This document shows, one piece after another, positions 52,101-56,005 of a stretch of DNA of 64,000 nucleotides; the first letter of the stretch is position 1, and every line of letters starts with the position of its first letter. Made by a program: the position numbers and the translations under genes. The DNA comes from Monoplex corrugatus (Eukaryota; Mollusca; Gastropoda; Littorinimorpha; Ranellidae). The stretch spans positions 22,884,986 to 22,948,985 of the forward strand of contig JAPXFY010000015.1 of NCBI GenBank assembly GCA_030674185.1. The letters are read 5' to 3'. The notes below the pieces were generated by a model. The model searched no databases and was not told the DNA's origin. It saw only the letters and a list, made by a program, of their open reading frames with translations.

Positions 52101-55100
52101 ATAATTCGTCTTTGATATGTACGAATGCTGGTGTTTTGATGTTTCTTTAATCTACCCAGATCTAAAGTGACTTATAGAATCTGTAACATGTGTATTTAAT
52201 GATCTGTGGCTATAGTATACTTAGGAAGGGAATCCAGGCATTAGCACATATGTTGACCTGGGAGATAGGACACATCTTCACTCTTTGCCCATAAGATGGT
52301 ACCCAGGTAGGAGCATATCCAGTCTTTCTGATTGACAGCCTGACATCATAACTACTTGACTTTAACCCCTCATGACCATACTGACATGCTTGAATACAGA
52401 ATTTTTCAAAAGCCCATTTTCTGTTACAGCGGCTACCCCTGGAGTCTTTAAGCTACCGTAAAGAAGGAAAGCGACCAGAGCTGACATTGGTGTGGAAACC
52501 AGATGACAACTGCCCACATTCCGTGACTCAGCAGATCTCCATCTTTACCTGTGTCAACTGCCTGCTGAAGTCAGAACCTGAGCCTCTCAAGTGGTCGGTA
52601 AGTGTTCACAGAGACGAGGACAGAGAGACAGGCAAAAGTCTGTCGCACTGTGCCTCATTGTCCATTGTGTCATTGTGCTATGGGGTTTGCAAACATACAG
52701 AGCTAAATAAGGTTATGTCATTCAACTAGCTTCTCTTCCAATTTTGTGGTTATTAACCAAGAAATAAATTGAGAACACATAGTTATATGATGAAACAGGA
52801 CAGGGGCAAGGAAGTGAGGAAACCAGAAGTGAGGTCACTGGAGATCAGGGCATGAAGGACCACAGATACCAGAAGTCAGGTCACTGGAGATCATGGCATG
52901 AAGGACCACAGATACCAGAAGTCAGGTCACTGGAGATCAAGGCATGAAGGACCACAGATACCAGAAGTCAGGTCACTGGAGATCAAGGCATGAAGGACCA
53001 CAGATACCAGAAGTCAGGTCACCTGAGATCATGGCATGAAAGACCTCAGATACCAGAAGTCAGGTCACTGGAGATCATGGCATGAAGGACCACAGATACC
53101 AGAAGTGAGGTCACTGGAGATCAAGGCATGAAGGACCACAGATACCAGAAGTCAGGTCACTGGAGATCATGGCATGAAGGACCACAGATACCAGAAGTCA
53201 GGTCACTGGAGATCAAGGCATGAAGGACCACAGATACCAGAAGTCAGGTCACTGGAGATCAAGGCATGAAGGACCACAGATACCAGAAGTCAGGTCACCT
53301 GAGATCATGGCATGAAAGACCTCAGATACCAGAAGTCAGGTCACTGGAGATCATGGCATGAAGGACCACAGATACCAGAAGTCAGGTCACCTGAGATCAT
53401 GGCATGAAGGACCACAGATACCAGAAGTCAGGTCACTGGAGATCATGGCATGAAGGACCACAGATACCAGAAGTCAGGTCACTGGAGATCATGGCATGAA
53501 GGACCACAGATACCAGGAGTCAGGTCACTGGAGATCATGGCATGAAAGACCTCAGATACCAGAAGTCAGGTCACTGGAGATCATGGCATGAAGGACCACA
53601 GATACCAGAAGTCAGGTCACTGGAGATCATGGCATGAAGGACCACAGATACCAGAAGTCAGGTCACTGGAGATCATGGCATGAAGGACCACAGATACCAG
53701 AAGTCAGGTCACTGGAGATCATGGCATGAAGGACCACAGATACCAGAAGTCAGGTCACTGGAGATCAAGGCATGAAGGACCACAGATACCAGAAGTCAGG
53801 TCACCTGAGATCATGGCATGAAGGACCACAGATACCAGAAGTCAGGTCACCTGAGATCATGGCATGAAAGACCTCAGATACCAGAAGCCAGGTCACCTGA
53901 GATCATGGCATGAAGGACCACAGATACCAGAAGTCAGGTCACCTGAGATCATGGCATGAAAGACCTCAGATACCAGAAGTCAGGTCACTGGAGATCATGG
54001 CATGAAGGACCACAGATACCAGAAGTCAGGTCACCTGAGATCATGGCATGAAGGACCACATATACCAGAAGTCAGGTCACCTGAGATCATGGCATGAAGG
54101 ACCACAGATACCAGAAGTCAGGTCACCTGAGATCATGGCATGAAGGACCACAGATACCAGAAGTCAGGTCACTGGAGATCAAGGCATGAATGACCACAGA
54201 TACCAGAAGTCAGGTCACTGGAGATCATGGCATGAAAGACCTCAGATACCAGAAGTCAGGTCACTGGAGATCATGGCATGAAGGACCACAGATACCAGAA
54301 GTGAGGTCACTGGAGATCAAGGCATGAAGGACCACAGATACCAGAAGTCAGGTCACTGGAGATCATGGCATGAAGGACCACAGATACCAGAAGTCAGGTC
54401 ACTGGAGATCAAGGCATGAAGGACCACAGATACCAGAAGTCAGGTCACTGGAGATCAAGGCATGAAGGACCACAGATACCAGAAGTCAGGTCACCTGAGA
54501 TCATGGCATGAAAGACCTCAGATACCAGAAGTCAGGTCACTGGAGATCATGGCATGAAGGACCACAGATACCAGAAGTCAGGTCACCTGAGATCATGGCA
54601 TGAAAGACCTCAGATACCAGAAGTCAGGTCACTGGAGATCATGGCATGAAGGACCACAGATACCAGAAGTCAGGTCACTGGAGATAATGGCATGAAGGAC
54701 CACAGATACCAGAAGTCAGGTCACTGGAGATCATGGCATGAAGGACCTCAGATACCAGAAGTCAGGTCACCTGAGATCACGGCATGAAGGACCACAACCA
54801 CAGAGTGAGGAACAGTATTCATGACACTATGATGATTGGTGTTTTCATGATAATGGGAATGATGATCATGATACTACGGAGTTCCATCTACGGTTGAGAC
54901 TGACAAGGATGTACTTTACACTTCTTATCTTTATATCTCCTGAGTCAACAAGGCTTGAGGAATGCAAACCCCTGCAGTGTTCATCAGGAAATCTCACATA
55001 TGAATAAAGTGGATTAGAGTCAACTATGTAGTCCCATTCTTTGCATTGAAACTGTAGCACGCTCAGCTCTTGGTCAGGGAAAAAAAAAATCCACATTTTT

Positions 55101-56005
55101 AAACGAGTAAGGGTTTGAACCTACAACTTCCTGGTTTGTGGTCCATTGTGTAACCATTTGGCCACAGTGACTGGTTAGATGGAGTACCACTGAATAGAGT
55201 TAAGTTCAGATGAAACTTCTTCCAGTGAAATTTGTTTGATGGAGTAATGAACGGGAAATTGTCATCTTGGAGTAAGACGTACAACATTGAAAATGAATAC
55301 TGTTTTGAATGTTTAGTTTCTTTTTATTTCACAGGCAGTCTCATTAGTAACATGGATAGTTTTAATAACTGGGTACAGTTAAATTGTTCTTGTAATGCTG
55401 TTTCTACCTTTCAATCTCATCTCAAGATTTTCACCAGGCAAAAGCTGTTCAGTTGAATTGTTATTACATGAATGATTTGGTTGTCATTTGAAGATGAAGC
55501 CTGATTGGTGTAGAGCTAGAGTTCCCACACTCTGTTTCTTTGTATTTATATCTTTTGTTTTTGTCAAAGTGGATTTACCCTGTGAAATTCAGGCTCTGTC
55601 TCAGTGGAGAATGCATCACTGTGATACAGGGCTACCCATTTTTTTTGCTTTCACTAGGCAGTCTGACTAACTGCAGAGGTTCAAGTCTGCCTGGAGAAAA
55701 ATTTTTCGCTTAGCCTCCAGTCCACCCAGCTGTGAATGGGCCCCTGACATGGTCAGGTTTGGGAAGGTGAAGCAGTGAGGGAGAGGAGCTAGTATTGCCT
55801 TGAGAAAAGTTGAGGCCTCTTTCACCTCATTTCTCTATTTATAACCTCAGTGTTATGGGATGTTTGTGTGTGTGTGTGTGTGTGTTTAGGTTGTCTTTAT
55901 CTATTTTAGTATGCATTAAGGAAATGCGAGTTCTGTTTAATTTGGTGTGTGTTGCAGGCTTTTGTGCATCGACCAGTCGACGGTGATACATCGATTGTGA
56001 GGTAG
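18897..56005 (+). CDS. DIS3L2: DIS3-like exonuclease 2, 23 coding exons
   Basis: Cytoplasmic 3'-to-5' exoribonuclease of the RNase II/RNB family. In animals DIS3L2 degrades oligouridylated RNAs (for example pre-let-7 and other non-coding RNAs) independently of the exosome; it lacks the PIN domain of DIS3, and none is seen here. Exons: 18890-19886, 20492-20554, 22372-22425, 23582-23683, 25756-25948, 27719-28035, 28659-28806, 30058-30145, 30849-30948, 31800-31953, 33489-33601, 34065-34172, 35161-35229, 37219-37326, 39682-39818, 43589-43712, 45246-45305, 46954-47040, 47872-48019, 50066-50196, 50403-50507, 52430-52597, 55958-56005. All phases agree, giving 1,204 residues from ATG 18897. Layout: Lys- and Gln/Met-rich extension (1-330), CSD1 (about 335-405), acidic/low-complexity linker (405-570), CSD2 (574-690), RNB (about 700-1060; Asp 718, 724, 726 and 727 all present), S1-like region (about 1098-1190), short tail. 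The start is uncertain: Met34 (18996) has better context. The catalytic core looks functional. Confidence 0.95.
20113..20276. mobile_element. Foldback element (copy 5), 3' end lost
   Basis: TTAA at 20113-20116, CCTACGAGTCCCC start, inner palindrome around 20196, then the TTTTTGCTTTGCTAGCATAG module; the sequence stops matching at GATGCTGGG, so the right terminus is missing. Lies in the intron before the 20492 exon. Confidence 0.75.
20492..20554 (+). CDS. DIS3L2: DIS3L2 exon b: start of CSD1
   Basis: Encodes [20 protein letters not shown] plus Gln (21 codons), matching the conserved DIS3L2 motif preceding the first cold-shock domain. Acceptor TTTCTTCAG, donor CAG|GTAAGT, phase 0 at both ends. 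Confidence 0.97.
20555..22371. other. Intron between DIS3L2 exons b and c
   Basis: Mostly unremarkable AT-rich sequence with a GA-rich run at 21270-21325. The only recognisable insert is the LINE 3' end at 21795-22030. Confidence 0.6.
21795..22030 (-). pseudogene. LINE 3'-end fragment (reverse transcriptase C-terminus)
   Basis: The minus strand reads a LINE ORF2 tail: [15 protein letters not shown] then [20 protein letters not shown]. This GRPREK...W(R)[11 protein letters not shown] pattern is the C-terminus of an endonuclease-reverse transcriptase LINE. A shorter copy of the same end lies at 47060-47150. Confidence 0.75.
22372..22425 (+). CDS. DIS3L2: DIS3L2 exon c: CSD1
   Basis: Encodes [18 protein letters not shown], corresponding to the GVLRINPKKFHEAF strand region of vertebrate DIS3L2. 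Acceptor CTACTTTCAG, donor CCG|GTAAGT, phase 0. Confidence 0.97.
22497..22738. repeat. CA microsatellite with CGCA interruptions
   Basis: (CA)n with CACGCACGCA and CATGCACGTACG stretches, beginning about 70 bp after the exon c donor. Confidence 0.93.
22982..23187. mobile_element. Foldback element (copy 6)
   Basis: Left end ACCCTTTGGCTCCCGCACCC, inner palindrome around 23106 with GATTCCCTCACCCTATCCAC arms, right end GGGAGTCAAAGGA-TTAA (23184-23187). The left TTAA is mutated. Confidence 0.8.
23300..23540. repeat. 60-bp minisatellite, 4 units, just before exon d
   Basis: Two units (23341-23400 and 23401-23460 in register) are almost identical over 60 bp; outer units are diverged. Each unit carries an acceptor-like TTGTTCACAGCAG, 40-230 bp upstream of the true acceptor at 23581. 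Confidence 0.9.
23582..23683 (+). CDS. DIS3L2: DIS3L2 exon d: CSD1
   Basis: Encodes [20 protein letters not shown] followed by [14 protein letters not shown] (34 codons). The DRNRALNGD motif is the CSD1 signature of DIS3/DIS3L2. Acceptor CCTGACAG, donor AGG|GTAAGG, phase 0. Confidence 0.97.
24250..24349. mobile_element. Foldback element (copy 7), left part, interrupted by insertion
   Basis: AACCCTTTGACTCCTGCACC start and a shortened inner palindrome around 24316; matching stops at TTTTTGCTT (24349). The missing right part (TAGCATGGTTGACAGTGCAG) resumes at 25425, after an inserted element of 1.07 kb. Confidence 0.8.
24350..25420 (-). mobile_element. piggyBac-like non-autonomous element nested in a foldback repeat
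   Basis: The ends are inverted: left CTCACTCCATGCC, right (reverse complement) CTCACTCGCTGCC, 10 of 13 identical. TTAA follows the right end (25421-25424); the left flank reads GCTT, consistent with a TTAA site that lost AA. On the minus strand near the right end is an open frame beginning [16 protein letters not shown] with a very acidic run ([18 protein letters not shown]), like the N-terminus of piggyBac/PGBD transposases. The DDD catalytic domain is absent, so it is a deletion derivative. Located in the intron between exons d and e. Confidence 0.65.
24830..25209 (-). pseudogene. Transposase N-terminal remnant (piggyBac-like)
   Basis: The acidic frame (start Met at 25158 or 25209) stops at 24928; a second frame continues with [20 protein letters not shown]. 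This looks like one N-terminal region broken by a frameshift near 24960. No catalytic domain follows. Assignment rests on composition, position relative to the inverted ends, and the TTAA site. Confidence 0.5.
25421..25480. mobile_element. Foldback element (copy 7), right part
   Basis: TAGCATGGTTGACAGTGCAG, then GGTGGACAGTGTGCAGGAGT and CAGAGGGAT: the right-hand module of the family, displaced by the insertion at 24350-25420. Confidence 0.75.
25756..25948 (+). CDS. DIS3L2: DIS3L2 exon e: acidic linker
   Basis: Encodes [20 protein letters not shown] followed by Lys/Glu-rich sequence and an acidic [16 protein letters not shown] end. It corresponds to the poorly conserved insert after CSD1 in vertebrate DIS3L2. 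Acceptor CCTTCAG, donor ATCG|GTGAGT, ends in phase 1. Confidence 0.93.
25985..26345 (+). mobile_element. Probable SINE-type repeat
   Basis: It begins GTCAGGTGGTTAAGTCCC and contains two GTAAAAGGTGAAGATTTTTCC / TTAAAGGGTGGAGACTTTTC modules also found in the SINE body at 30350 and 61610. Intronic. The head is diverged, so orientation is moderately sure. Confidence 0.45.
26799..26914. mobile_element. TTAA-bounded foldback element (copy 8), short
   Basis: TTAA at 26799-26802 and 26911-26914. The left arm keeps CATTGTAAACCATGCCAGCA; the inner palindrome is deleted to a single GCAGGAAGCTGATGG arm. Confidence 0.8.
27310..27545 (-). pseudogene. LINE 3'-end fragment
   Basis: The minus strand reads [20 protein letters not shown] then [20 protein letters not shown] and [14 protein letters not shown], a characteristic endonuclease-reverse transcriptase LINE C-terminus. 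No RT domain remains. Confidence 0.8.
27719..28035 (+). CDS. DIS3L2: DIS3L2 exon f: low-complexity linker
   Basis: Acceptor ATTTCAG at 27718; AA completes a Glu codon from exon e. Thr/Pro/Ser-rich first half, then [20 protein letters not shown] and an acidic [20 protein letters not shown] end. Donor AAG|GTGAGA, phase 0. Poor conservation is usual for this insert; the ORF and phases support it. Confidence 0.9.
28659..28806 (+). CDS. DIS3L2: DIS3L2 exon g: CSD2
   Basis: Encodes [20 protein letters not shown], then [20 protein letters not shown], matching the VVYILEKKHSR and FSPSDHRVPRIYVP motifs of vertebrate DIS3L2. Acceptor TTTACTCAG, donor TTG|GTAAGT, ends in phase 1. Confidence 0.97.
29330..29620 (+). 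mobile_element. SINE-type repeat with internal minisatellite
   Basis: A SINE-like body shared with 55670-55810 and 44190-44285 (TCCAGTCTACCCAGCTACAA, then TCTGACTTTC). Its CCCAGCT...GGTACC module has been amplified in place (next entry). Confidence 0.55.
29456..29598. repeat. 25-bp minisatellite, about 5-6 units, inside a SINE
   Basis: Unit TACCTCTGCCCCAGCTGCAA plus ATGGG/ATGGA. The first degenerate unit is the SINE's own CCCAGCTACAAATAGGTACC, so the array grew from the SINE. Confidence 0.9.
29801..29874. mobile_element. Foldback element (copy 9), single arm bounded by TTAA
   Basis: TTAA-CCCTTTGACTCCCGCATC at the left, GCAAAGCAAAAAC-TTAA at the right: just the outer left arm of the family, with no inner palindrome. 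Confidence 0.75.
30058..30145 (+). CDS. DIS3L2: DIS3L2 exon h: CSD2
   Basis: GT completes Gly from exon g, then [20 protein letters not shown] and NETSKMPR, matching the RPKDYANTLFICRIVDW motif of the human protein. Donor AGAGG|GTAAGG, ends in phase 2. Confidence 0.97.
30340..30570 (+). mobile_element. SINE fragment, same family as 61500
   Basis: GGGTGGAGATTTTTCTGATC, then TTCCAGGTCAACATATGTG, then GTAAAGATTCTGTAAAACAT-like and ATGCAGCAATATACCGTCTG modules, in the order seen at 61605-61820. The tRNA-like head is missing or diverged. Confidence 0.6.
30682..30740. repeat. (TG)n with CG steps
   Basis: TGTGTG interrupted by GTGCGTGCGCGTGCGTGCG. Intronic. Confidence 0.85.
30849..30948 (+). CDS. 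DIS3L2: DIS3L2 exon i: CSD2 to RNB junction
   Basis: One base completes Gly; then [20 protein letters not shown] and [12 protein letters not shown], matching SLGQAGEIEPETEGIL...DFSDFS in human. Acceptor CTTTGCAG, donor AAG|GTATTG (a weaker donor), phase 0. Confidence 0.97.
31147..31705 (+). mobile_element. 550-bp interspersed repeat, copy A
   Basis: Starts CCCTTTTGTGGGGATGCCAG, includes GTCCATTCACCTGTAGGTGT and GGTAATTTAGGCCCGTTTTT, and ends with GGTTATAGCCCTAATATTGC, GTCGGCTGGGCTTTAAACAG and an AATAAC-type tail. Copies at 44550 and 50905 share the full layout. A non-coding SINE-like or LINE-3'-end family with a simple tail. Confidence 0.8.
31800..31953 (+). CDS. DIS3L2: DIS3L2 exon j: RNB catalytic motif
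   Basis: Encodes [20 protein letters not shown] then [20 protein letters not shown] and [12 protein letters not shown]. The four Asp of the RNB Mg-binding cluster (residues 718, 724, 726, 727) are intact; human Asp391, whose mutation kills activity, should align within this cluster. Donor ATG|GTGAGT, ends in phase 1. Confidence 0.98.
32010..32435. repeat. About 70-bp tandem units derived from the 550-bp repeat
   Basis: Four or so units of TTTTACTTTCTGAAATTCTG, GCTGGAAATTTCATCTTTGA, TATTTCTGCTTTTCTT. The end (GCCTTGAGGATCCATTCATC) matches the 550-bp family, so its interior has been amplified. Confidence 0.7.
32500..32800 (+). mobile_element. SINE, same family as 61500
   Basis: AAGGTGGAGAGATTTTTTTT, TCAACATACATGCAGGCCCA, TAGTGCCCAAATTCTCTTCA, GTTAAAGATCCTGTAA, GGCTTCTGGGCACAGGAAAA and GTACAGACAATGCAGCAACA follow in family order. 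This is the fullest body among the copies. Confidence 0.65.
33489..33601 (+). CDS. DIS3L2: DIS3L2 exon k: RNB
   Basis: Encodes (G)[20 protein letters not shown] then [29 protein letters not shown] is a hallmark RNB motif. Acceptor TTGGGCAG, donor AAG|GTACGA, phase 0. Confidence 0.98.
34065..34172 (+). CDS. DIS3L2: DIS3L2 exon l: RNB
   Basis: Encodes [20 protein letters not shown] then [16 protein letters not shown] (36 codons), nearly identical to the vertebrate [18 protein letters not shown] motif. Acceptor TGTTGCAG, donor GAG|GTTAGA, phase 0. Confidence 0.98.
34426..34587. mobile_element. TTAA-bounded foldback element (copy 10)
   Basis: TTAA at 34426-34429 and 34584-34587; CCTTTGACTCCTGCACCC left, GGGAGTCAAAGGG right, with the GCTTTGCTAGCATGGTTGAT module. 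The inner palindrome is partly deleted. Confidence 0.85.
34820..35012. repeat. CA microsatellite
   Basis: (CA)n with CACCACCAC interruption, about 150 bp upstream of the exon m acceptor. Confidence 0.95.
35161..35229 (+). CDS. DIS3L2: DIS3L2 exon m: RNB
   Basis: Encodes [20 protein letters not shown] then HAQ (23 codons); compare human [23 protein letters not shown]-type sequence. Acceptor GCTGCCAG, donor CAG|GTAATC, phase 0. Confidence 0.98.
35287..35350. repeat. (GT)n microsatellite
   Basis: About 31 GT dinucleotides starting about 60 bp after the exon m donor; together with the CA block before exon m, the exon is flanked by opposite-strand versions of the same dinucleotide, which could pair in the pre-mRNA. 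Confidence 0.95.
35715..36130 (+). mobile_element. tRNA-derived SINE remnants
   Basis: The GTGGTAAAATGATCACCACA head and GTATGTTCGAACCTCC (B-box-like) suggest a tRNA-related SINE, followed by a body shared with 33210-33310 (GAACATGTTATGGGTGCTTC versus GAGCATGCTATGGGCTATAG). Confidence 0.5.
36140..36325 (-). pseudogene. LINE 3'-end fragment
   Basis: The plus strand contains CACCTGTCTCACTTGTCAAC and CAGTGTTGGCCGTTGCACAT, the same 3'-end sequence as the larger minus-strand LINE ending at about 41150. A 5'-truncated copy. Confidence 0.65.
36490..37195. repeat. 39-bp minisatellite, about 18 units, alternating two types
   Basis: The unit GAGACATGTTGATAACATAA TATGACTGATAATACTACT (39 bp) alternates with a version ending AGTACTACA, giving a 78-bp dimer in the centre. 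Because 39 is a multiple of 3, minus-strand frames stay open for about 280 codons with a 13-residue period ([13 protein letters not shown]). It ends only 24 bp before the exon n start. Confidence 0.95.
37219..37326 (+). CDS. DIS3L2: DIS3L2 exon n: RNB
   Basis: Encodes [20 protein letters not shown] then [16 protein letters not shown]; the ELPPIS motif is shared with human. Acceptor TTTTATGCAG, donor AAG|GTGAAG, phase 0. Confidence 0.96.
37361..37412. repeat. (GT)n microsatellite
   Basis: Begins about 35 bp after the exon n donor and is followed by a short GA run. Confidence 0.95.
37545..37663. repeat. 18-bp minisatellite, 6 units
   Basis: Unit TTTCTGTTGACTATAATC, with one extra TATAATC between the third and fourth units. 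Confidence 0.95.
38082..38230. repeat. CA microsatellite
   Basis: (CA)n with ACGCACGCATGCACGCACAC interruption; intron between exons n and o. Confidence 0.95.
38385..38535 (+). mobile_element. 550-bp interspersed repeat, 3' fragment
   Basis: GGGGCGTTTCCTGAGATTAT, CACTGATATGTGTTCTTAAT, TGAAACGGTTATAGCCCTGA and CAGTCGGCTGGGCTAGAAGC: the last 150 bp of the family only. Confidence 0.75.
38870..39470. repeat. About 43-bp degenerate minisatellite, 12 or more units
   Basis: The unit contains CTGCTGATGACAATTGTTTA, TAAGATTCTTTTGAGTTTCT and AC; length varies by 1-5 bp and outer units are diverged. Confidence 0.88.
39682..39818 (+). CDS. DIS3L2: DIS3L2 exon o: RNB
   Basis: Encodes [20 protein letters not shown] then [20 protein letters not shown] and AKDSN; compare human [21 protein letters not shown]-type sequence. 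Acceptor AATTCAG, donor CAA|GTGAGT, ends in phase 2. Confidence 0.98.
40028..40484. mobile_element. 457-bp TTAA-flanked MITE
   Basis: TTAA at 40024-40027 and 40485-40488. Left end CCCCTTGAGTGC, right end (reverse complement) CCTCTTAAGTGC: 10 of 12 match, so the element is TIR-bounded. It has no coding capacity, and its ends differ from those of the foldback family and of the two larger elements. It looks like a piggyBac-type non-autonomous element. Confidence 0.65.
40490..41040. other. Intronic, no gene; faint SINE similarity
   Basis: CCATTGTACTACCCAGCTTT near 40775 resembles the body of the SINE at 55710. Otherwise unremarkable. Confidence 0.4.
41140..42845 (-). pseudogene. 5'-truncated endonuclease-reverse transcriptase LINE remnant
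   Basis: Reading the minus strand from 42845: RT fingers ([20 protein letters not shown]), [37 protein letters not shown] and the [11 protein letters not shown] block, then after a frameshift near 42085 [20 protein letters not shown] and the catalytic YADDTGLL (about 41945-41960), then after another break near 41900 the C-terminal part ([49 protein letters not shown]). The apurinic endonuclease domain is missing. Frameshifts and at least one stop make it inactive. It sits in the intron between exons o and p, opposite to the gene. The upstream open reading (42850-42969) belongs to the adjacent foldback element. Clade not resolved. Confidence 0.88.
42917..43081. mobile_element. TTAA-bounded foldback element (copy 11)
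   Basis: TTAA at 42917-42920 and 43078-43081; CTCTTTGACTCCCACACCCC left, GGAGTCAAAGGG right, with a shortened inner palindrome. It abuts the truncated 5' end of the LINE. Confidence 0.83.
43083..43200. repeat. (TC)n microsatellite
   Basis: A nearly pure CT tract with TGTG and TGAC interruptions, directly after the foldback element's right TTAA. Confidence 0.95.
43589..43712 (+). CDS. DIS3L2: DIS3L2 exon p: RNB
   Basis: G completes Lys; then [20 protein letters not shown] and [35 protein letters not shown] and [11 protein letters not shown] are conserved RNB motifs. Acceptor TGTGACAG, donor CTG|GTCAGA (non-consensus +3 C), phase 0. Confidence 0.98.
44170..44287 (+). mobile_element. SINE fragment, 55670 family
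   Basis: GAGAAAAATAATTATTCATG, AGCCTTCAGTCCACCCATCT and TTTGGGAAGGTAAAGCACAG follow the order seen at 55695-55775. Confidence 0.55.
44288..44466. mobile_element. Foldback element (copy 12)
   Basis: TTAA at 44288-44291, CCCTCTGGCTCCTACACCC start, inner arms around 44400, then GCAGTTGGTGGATAGGGTGC and a degraded GTCAAAAGGTAAA right end. Confidence 0.78.
44548..45092 (+). mobile_element. 550-bp interspersed repeat, copy B
   Basis: CCCCCTGTGGGGATGCAGAG start, CTTGCTGGTCCATTCACCTG, GGTAATTTAGGCCCGTTTTT, GGTTATAGCCCTGATATAGT and GTCGGCTGGGCTTTAAACAA end with an AACAATAACAATAA tail. Confidence 0.82.
45246..45305 (+). CDS. DIS3L2: DIS3L2 exon q: RNB
   Basis: Encodes [20 protein letters not shown] (20 codons), the counterpart of the human EFCDQMGLPVDFSSAGAL region. 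Acceptor TTTTTCCAG, donor CAG|GTAAGT, phase 0. Confidence 0.96.
45970..46625 (-). mobile_element. tRNA-derived SINE, reverse orientation, with internal insertion
   Basis: It shares GATGATGGGAATGATGATC, GGAGTTCATTTCGGATTGAG, AGGCTTGAGAGATGTAAAC and the terminal GGGAGTTTGAACTTGTGATC ... GGTCCTGTGTGCACTTACCA region with the copy at 54840-55180. The last part read on the minus strand resembles a tRNA head. Extra sequence (about 46190-46435) interrupts this copy. Confidence 0.55.
46954..47040 (+). CDS. DIS3L2: DIS3L2 exon r: RNB
   Basis: Encodes [20 protein letters not shown] then VNLCSRPMR (29 codons); the CSRPM motif is conserved. Acceptor CTATTGCAG, donor AGG|GTAAGA, phase 0. Confidence 0.97.
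47060..47150 (-). pseudogene. LINE 3'-end fragment
   Basis: AGTGCCCTGCTGCATAGCAT then TGGCAATCATGGCCCTCTAT: the same end as the LINE fragment at 21830-21890, starting 20 bp after the exon r donor. Confidence 0.7.
47872..48019 (+). CDS. DIS3L2: DIS3L2 exon s: end of RNB
   Basis: Encodes [40 protein letters not shown] and [31 protein letters not shown], with the catalytic-site Arg pair, is among the most conserved RNB motifs. Acceptor TGTGCAG, donor CTAG|GTGCGC (weaker), ends in phase 1. Confidence 0.98.
48150..49405. repeat. About 36-bp minisatellite, about 35 units
   Basis: The unit contains TGCCTGCACTGTACTAGAGT and TATGATGAGAGTTATG/TGTG; 31-bp units lacking AGAGT occur repeatedly. The first six units have TTTTGATGAG instead of TTATGATGAG. 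It fills most of the first half of the intron between exons s and t. Confidence 0.95.
49520..50079 (+). repeat. 37-bp minisatellite containing copies of the exon t splice acceptor
   Basis: The unit is GTGAACAAATCTGTGATTGT followed by GTGCAGGCTACTGTAAA (37 bp). The last unit supplies the genuine acceptor (AG at 50064-50065) and the first 14 bases of exon t. Fourteen further acceptor copies precede it at exact 37-bp spacing from 49547. Variants are few (CTACTG/CTGCTG, GTGATTG/GTGAATG). Confidence 0.97.
50066..50196 (+). CDS. DIS3L2: DIS3L2 exon t: RNB to S1 connector
   Basis: GC completes Gly; then [40 protein letters not shown] and FVK, matching the [20 protein letters not shown] region of human. 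Use of any upstream duplicated acceptor would add 37 bp per unit, shifting frame, and reach TAA after 15 further codons. Donor AAG|GTAGGA, phase 0. Confidence 0.96.
50403..50507 (+). CDS. DIS3L2: DIS3L2 exon u: S1-like domain
   Basis: Encodes [20 protein letters not shown] then [15 protein letters not shown] (35 codons); compare human [20 protein letters not shown]-type sequence. Acceptor TTCTAACAG, donor GAG|GTCAGT, phase 0. Confidence 0.97.
50905..51470 (+). mobile_element. 550-bp interspersed repeat, copy C
   Basis: CACCCTTGGGGATTCTGGGA start, GAAATTCTGTGCTAGAAATT, TTGTTGGTCCATTCATCTGT, GGTAATTTAGACCCATTTTT, TTTATAGCCCTGATATGGCT and CAGTTGGCTGGGATTTAAAC end with an AATAACC tail. Confidence 0.82.
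52215..52372 (-). mobile_element. SINE, reverse orientation, 61500 family
   Basis: The minus strand contains CCTGGGTACCATCTTATGGG, AAAGAGTGAAGATGTGTCCT and CCCAGGTCAACATATGTGCT, colinear with the 61570-61650 body. Confidence 0.55.
52430..52597 (+). CDS. DIS3L2: DIS3L2 exon v: S1-like domain
   Basis: Encodes [40 protein letters not shown] and [16 protein letters not shown] (56 codons); KKPELTLVWEPED and QQVITIFSLVEVVLQAE are the human counterparts. Acceptor CTGTTACAG, donor TCG|GTAAGT, phase 0. Confidence 0.97.
52810..54797. repeat. 46-bp minisatellite, about 43 units, with higher-order repeat
   Basis: The unit GAAGTCAGGTCACTGGAGAT plus CATGGCATGAAGGACCACAG ATACCA is 46 bp. Variants combine CTGGAG/CCTGAG, CATGG/CAAGG and AAGGACCAC/AAAGACCTC. 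A run of about 364 bp starting near 53045 recurs without change at 54241, 1,196 bp (26 units) later. Intronic, between exons v and w. Confidence 0.96.
54840..55185 (-). mobile_element. tRNA-derived SINE, reverse orientation
   Basis: Shares GATAATGGGAATGATGATCA, GAGTTCCATCTACGGTTGAG, CAAGGCTTGAGGAATGCAAA and the GGGTTTGAACCTACAACTTC ... GTAACCATTTGGCCACAG end with 45970-46625. The minus strand of that end looks like a tRNA (B-box GGTTCAAACC). Confidence 0.65.
55640..55815 (+). mobile_element. SINE-type repeat
   Basis: AGGTTCAAGTCTGCCTGG (B-box-like GGTTCAAGTC), then TTAGCCTCCAGTCCACCCAG, CTGTGAATGGGCCCCTGACA, GGTTTGGGAAGGTGAAGCAG. Fragments occur at 29330, 44170 and 59100. It lies 140 bp before the last DIS3L2 exon. 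Confidence 0.6.
55958..56005 (+). CDS. DIS3L2: DIS3L2 exon w: last codons and stop
   Basis: The acceptor GTGTTGCAG ends at 55957. Encodes [15 protein letters not shown] then TAG (56003-56005), following PLKWS from exon v as human ALKYS is followed by AILKRPGTQG. The tail is much shorter than the acidic human C-terminus. The short exon makes this slightly less certain than the rest. Confidence 0.85.
   Translation, partial: AFVHRPVDGDTSIVR

Larger units (their letters stand above)
50508..52429. other. Intron between DIS3L2 exons u and v
   Basis: Holds the third copy of the 550-bp repeat and a reverse SINE fragment (separate entries). The rest (51480-52210) is AT-rich with no recognised feature; AAGATTTTCAACATCTCAAG-like runs did not resolve into a repeat. 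Confidence 0.5.
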
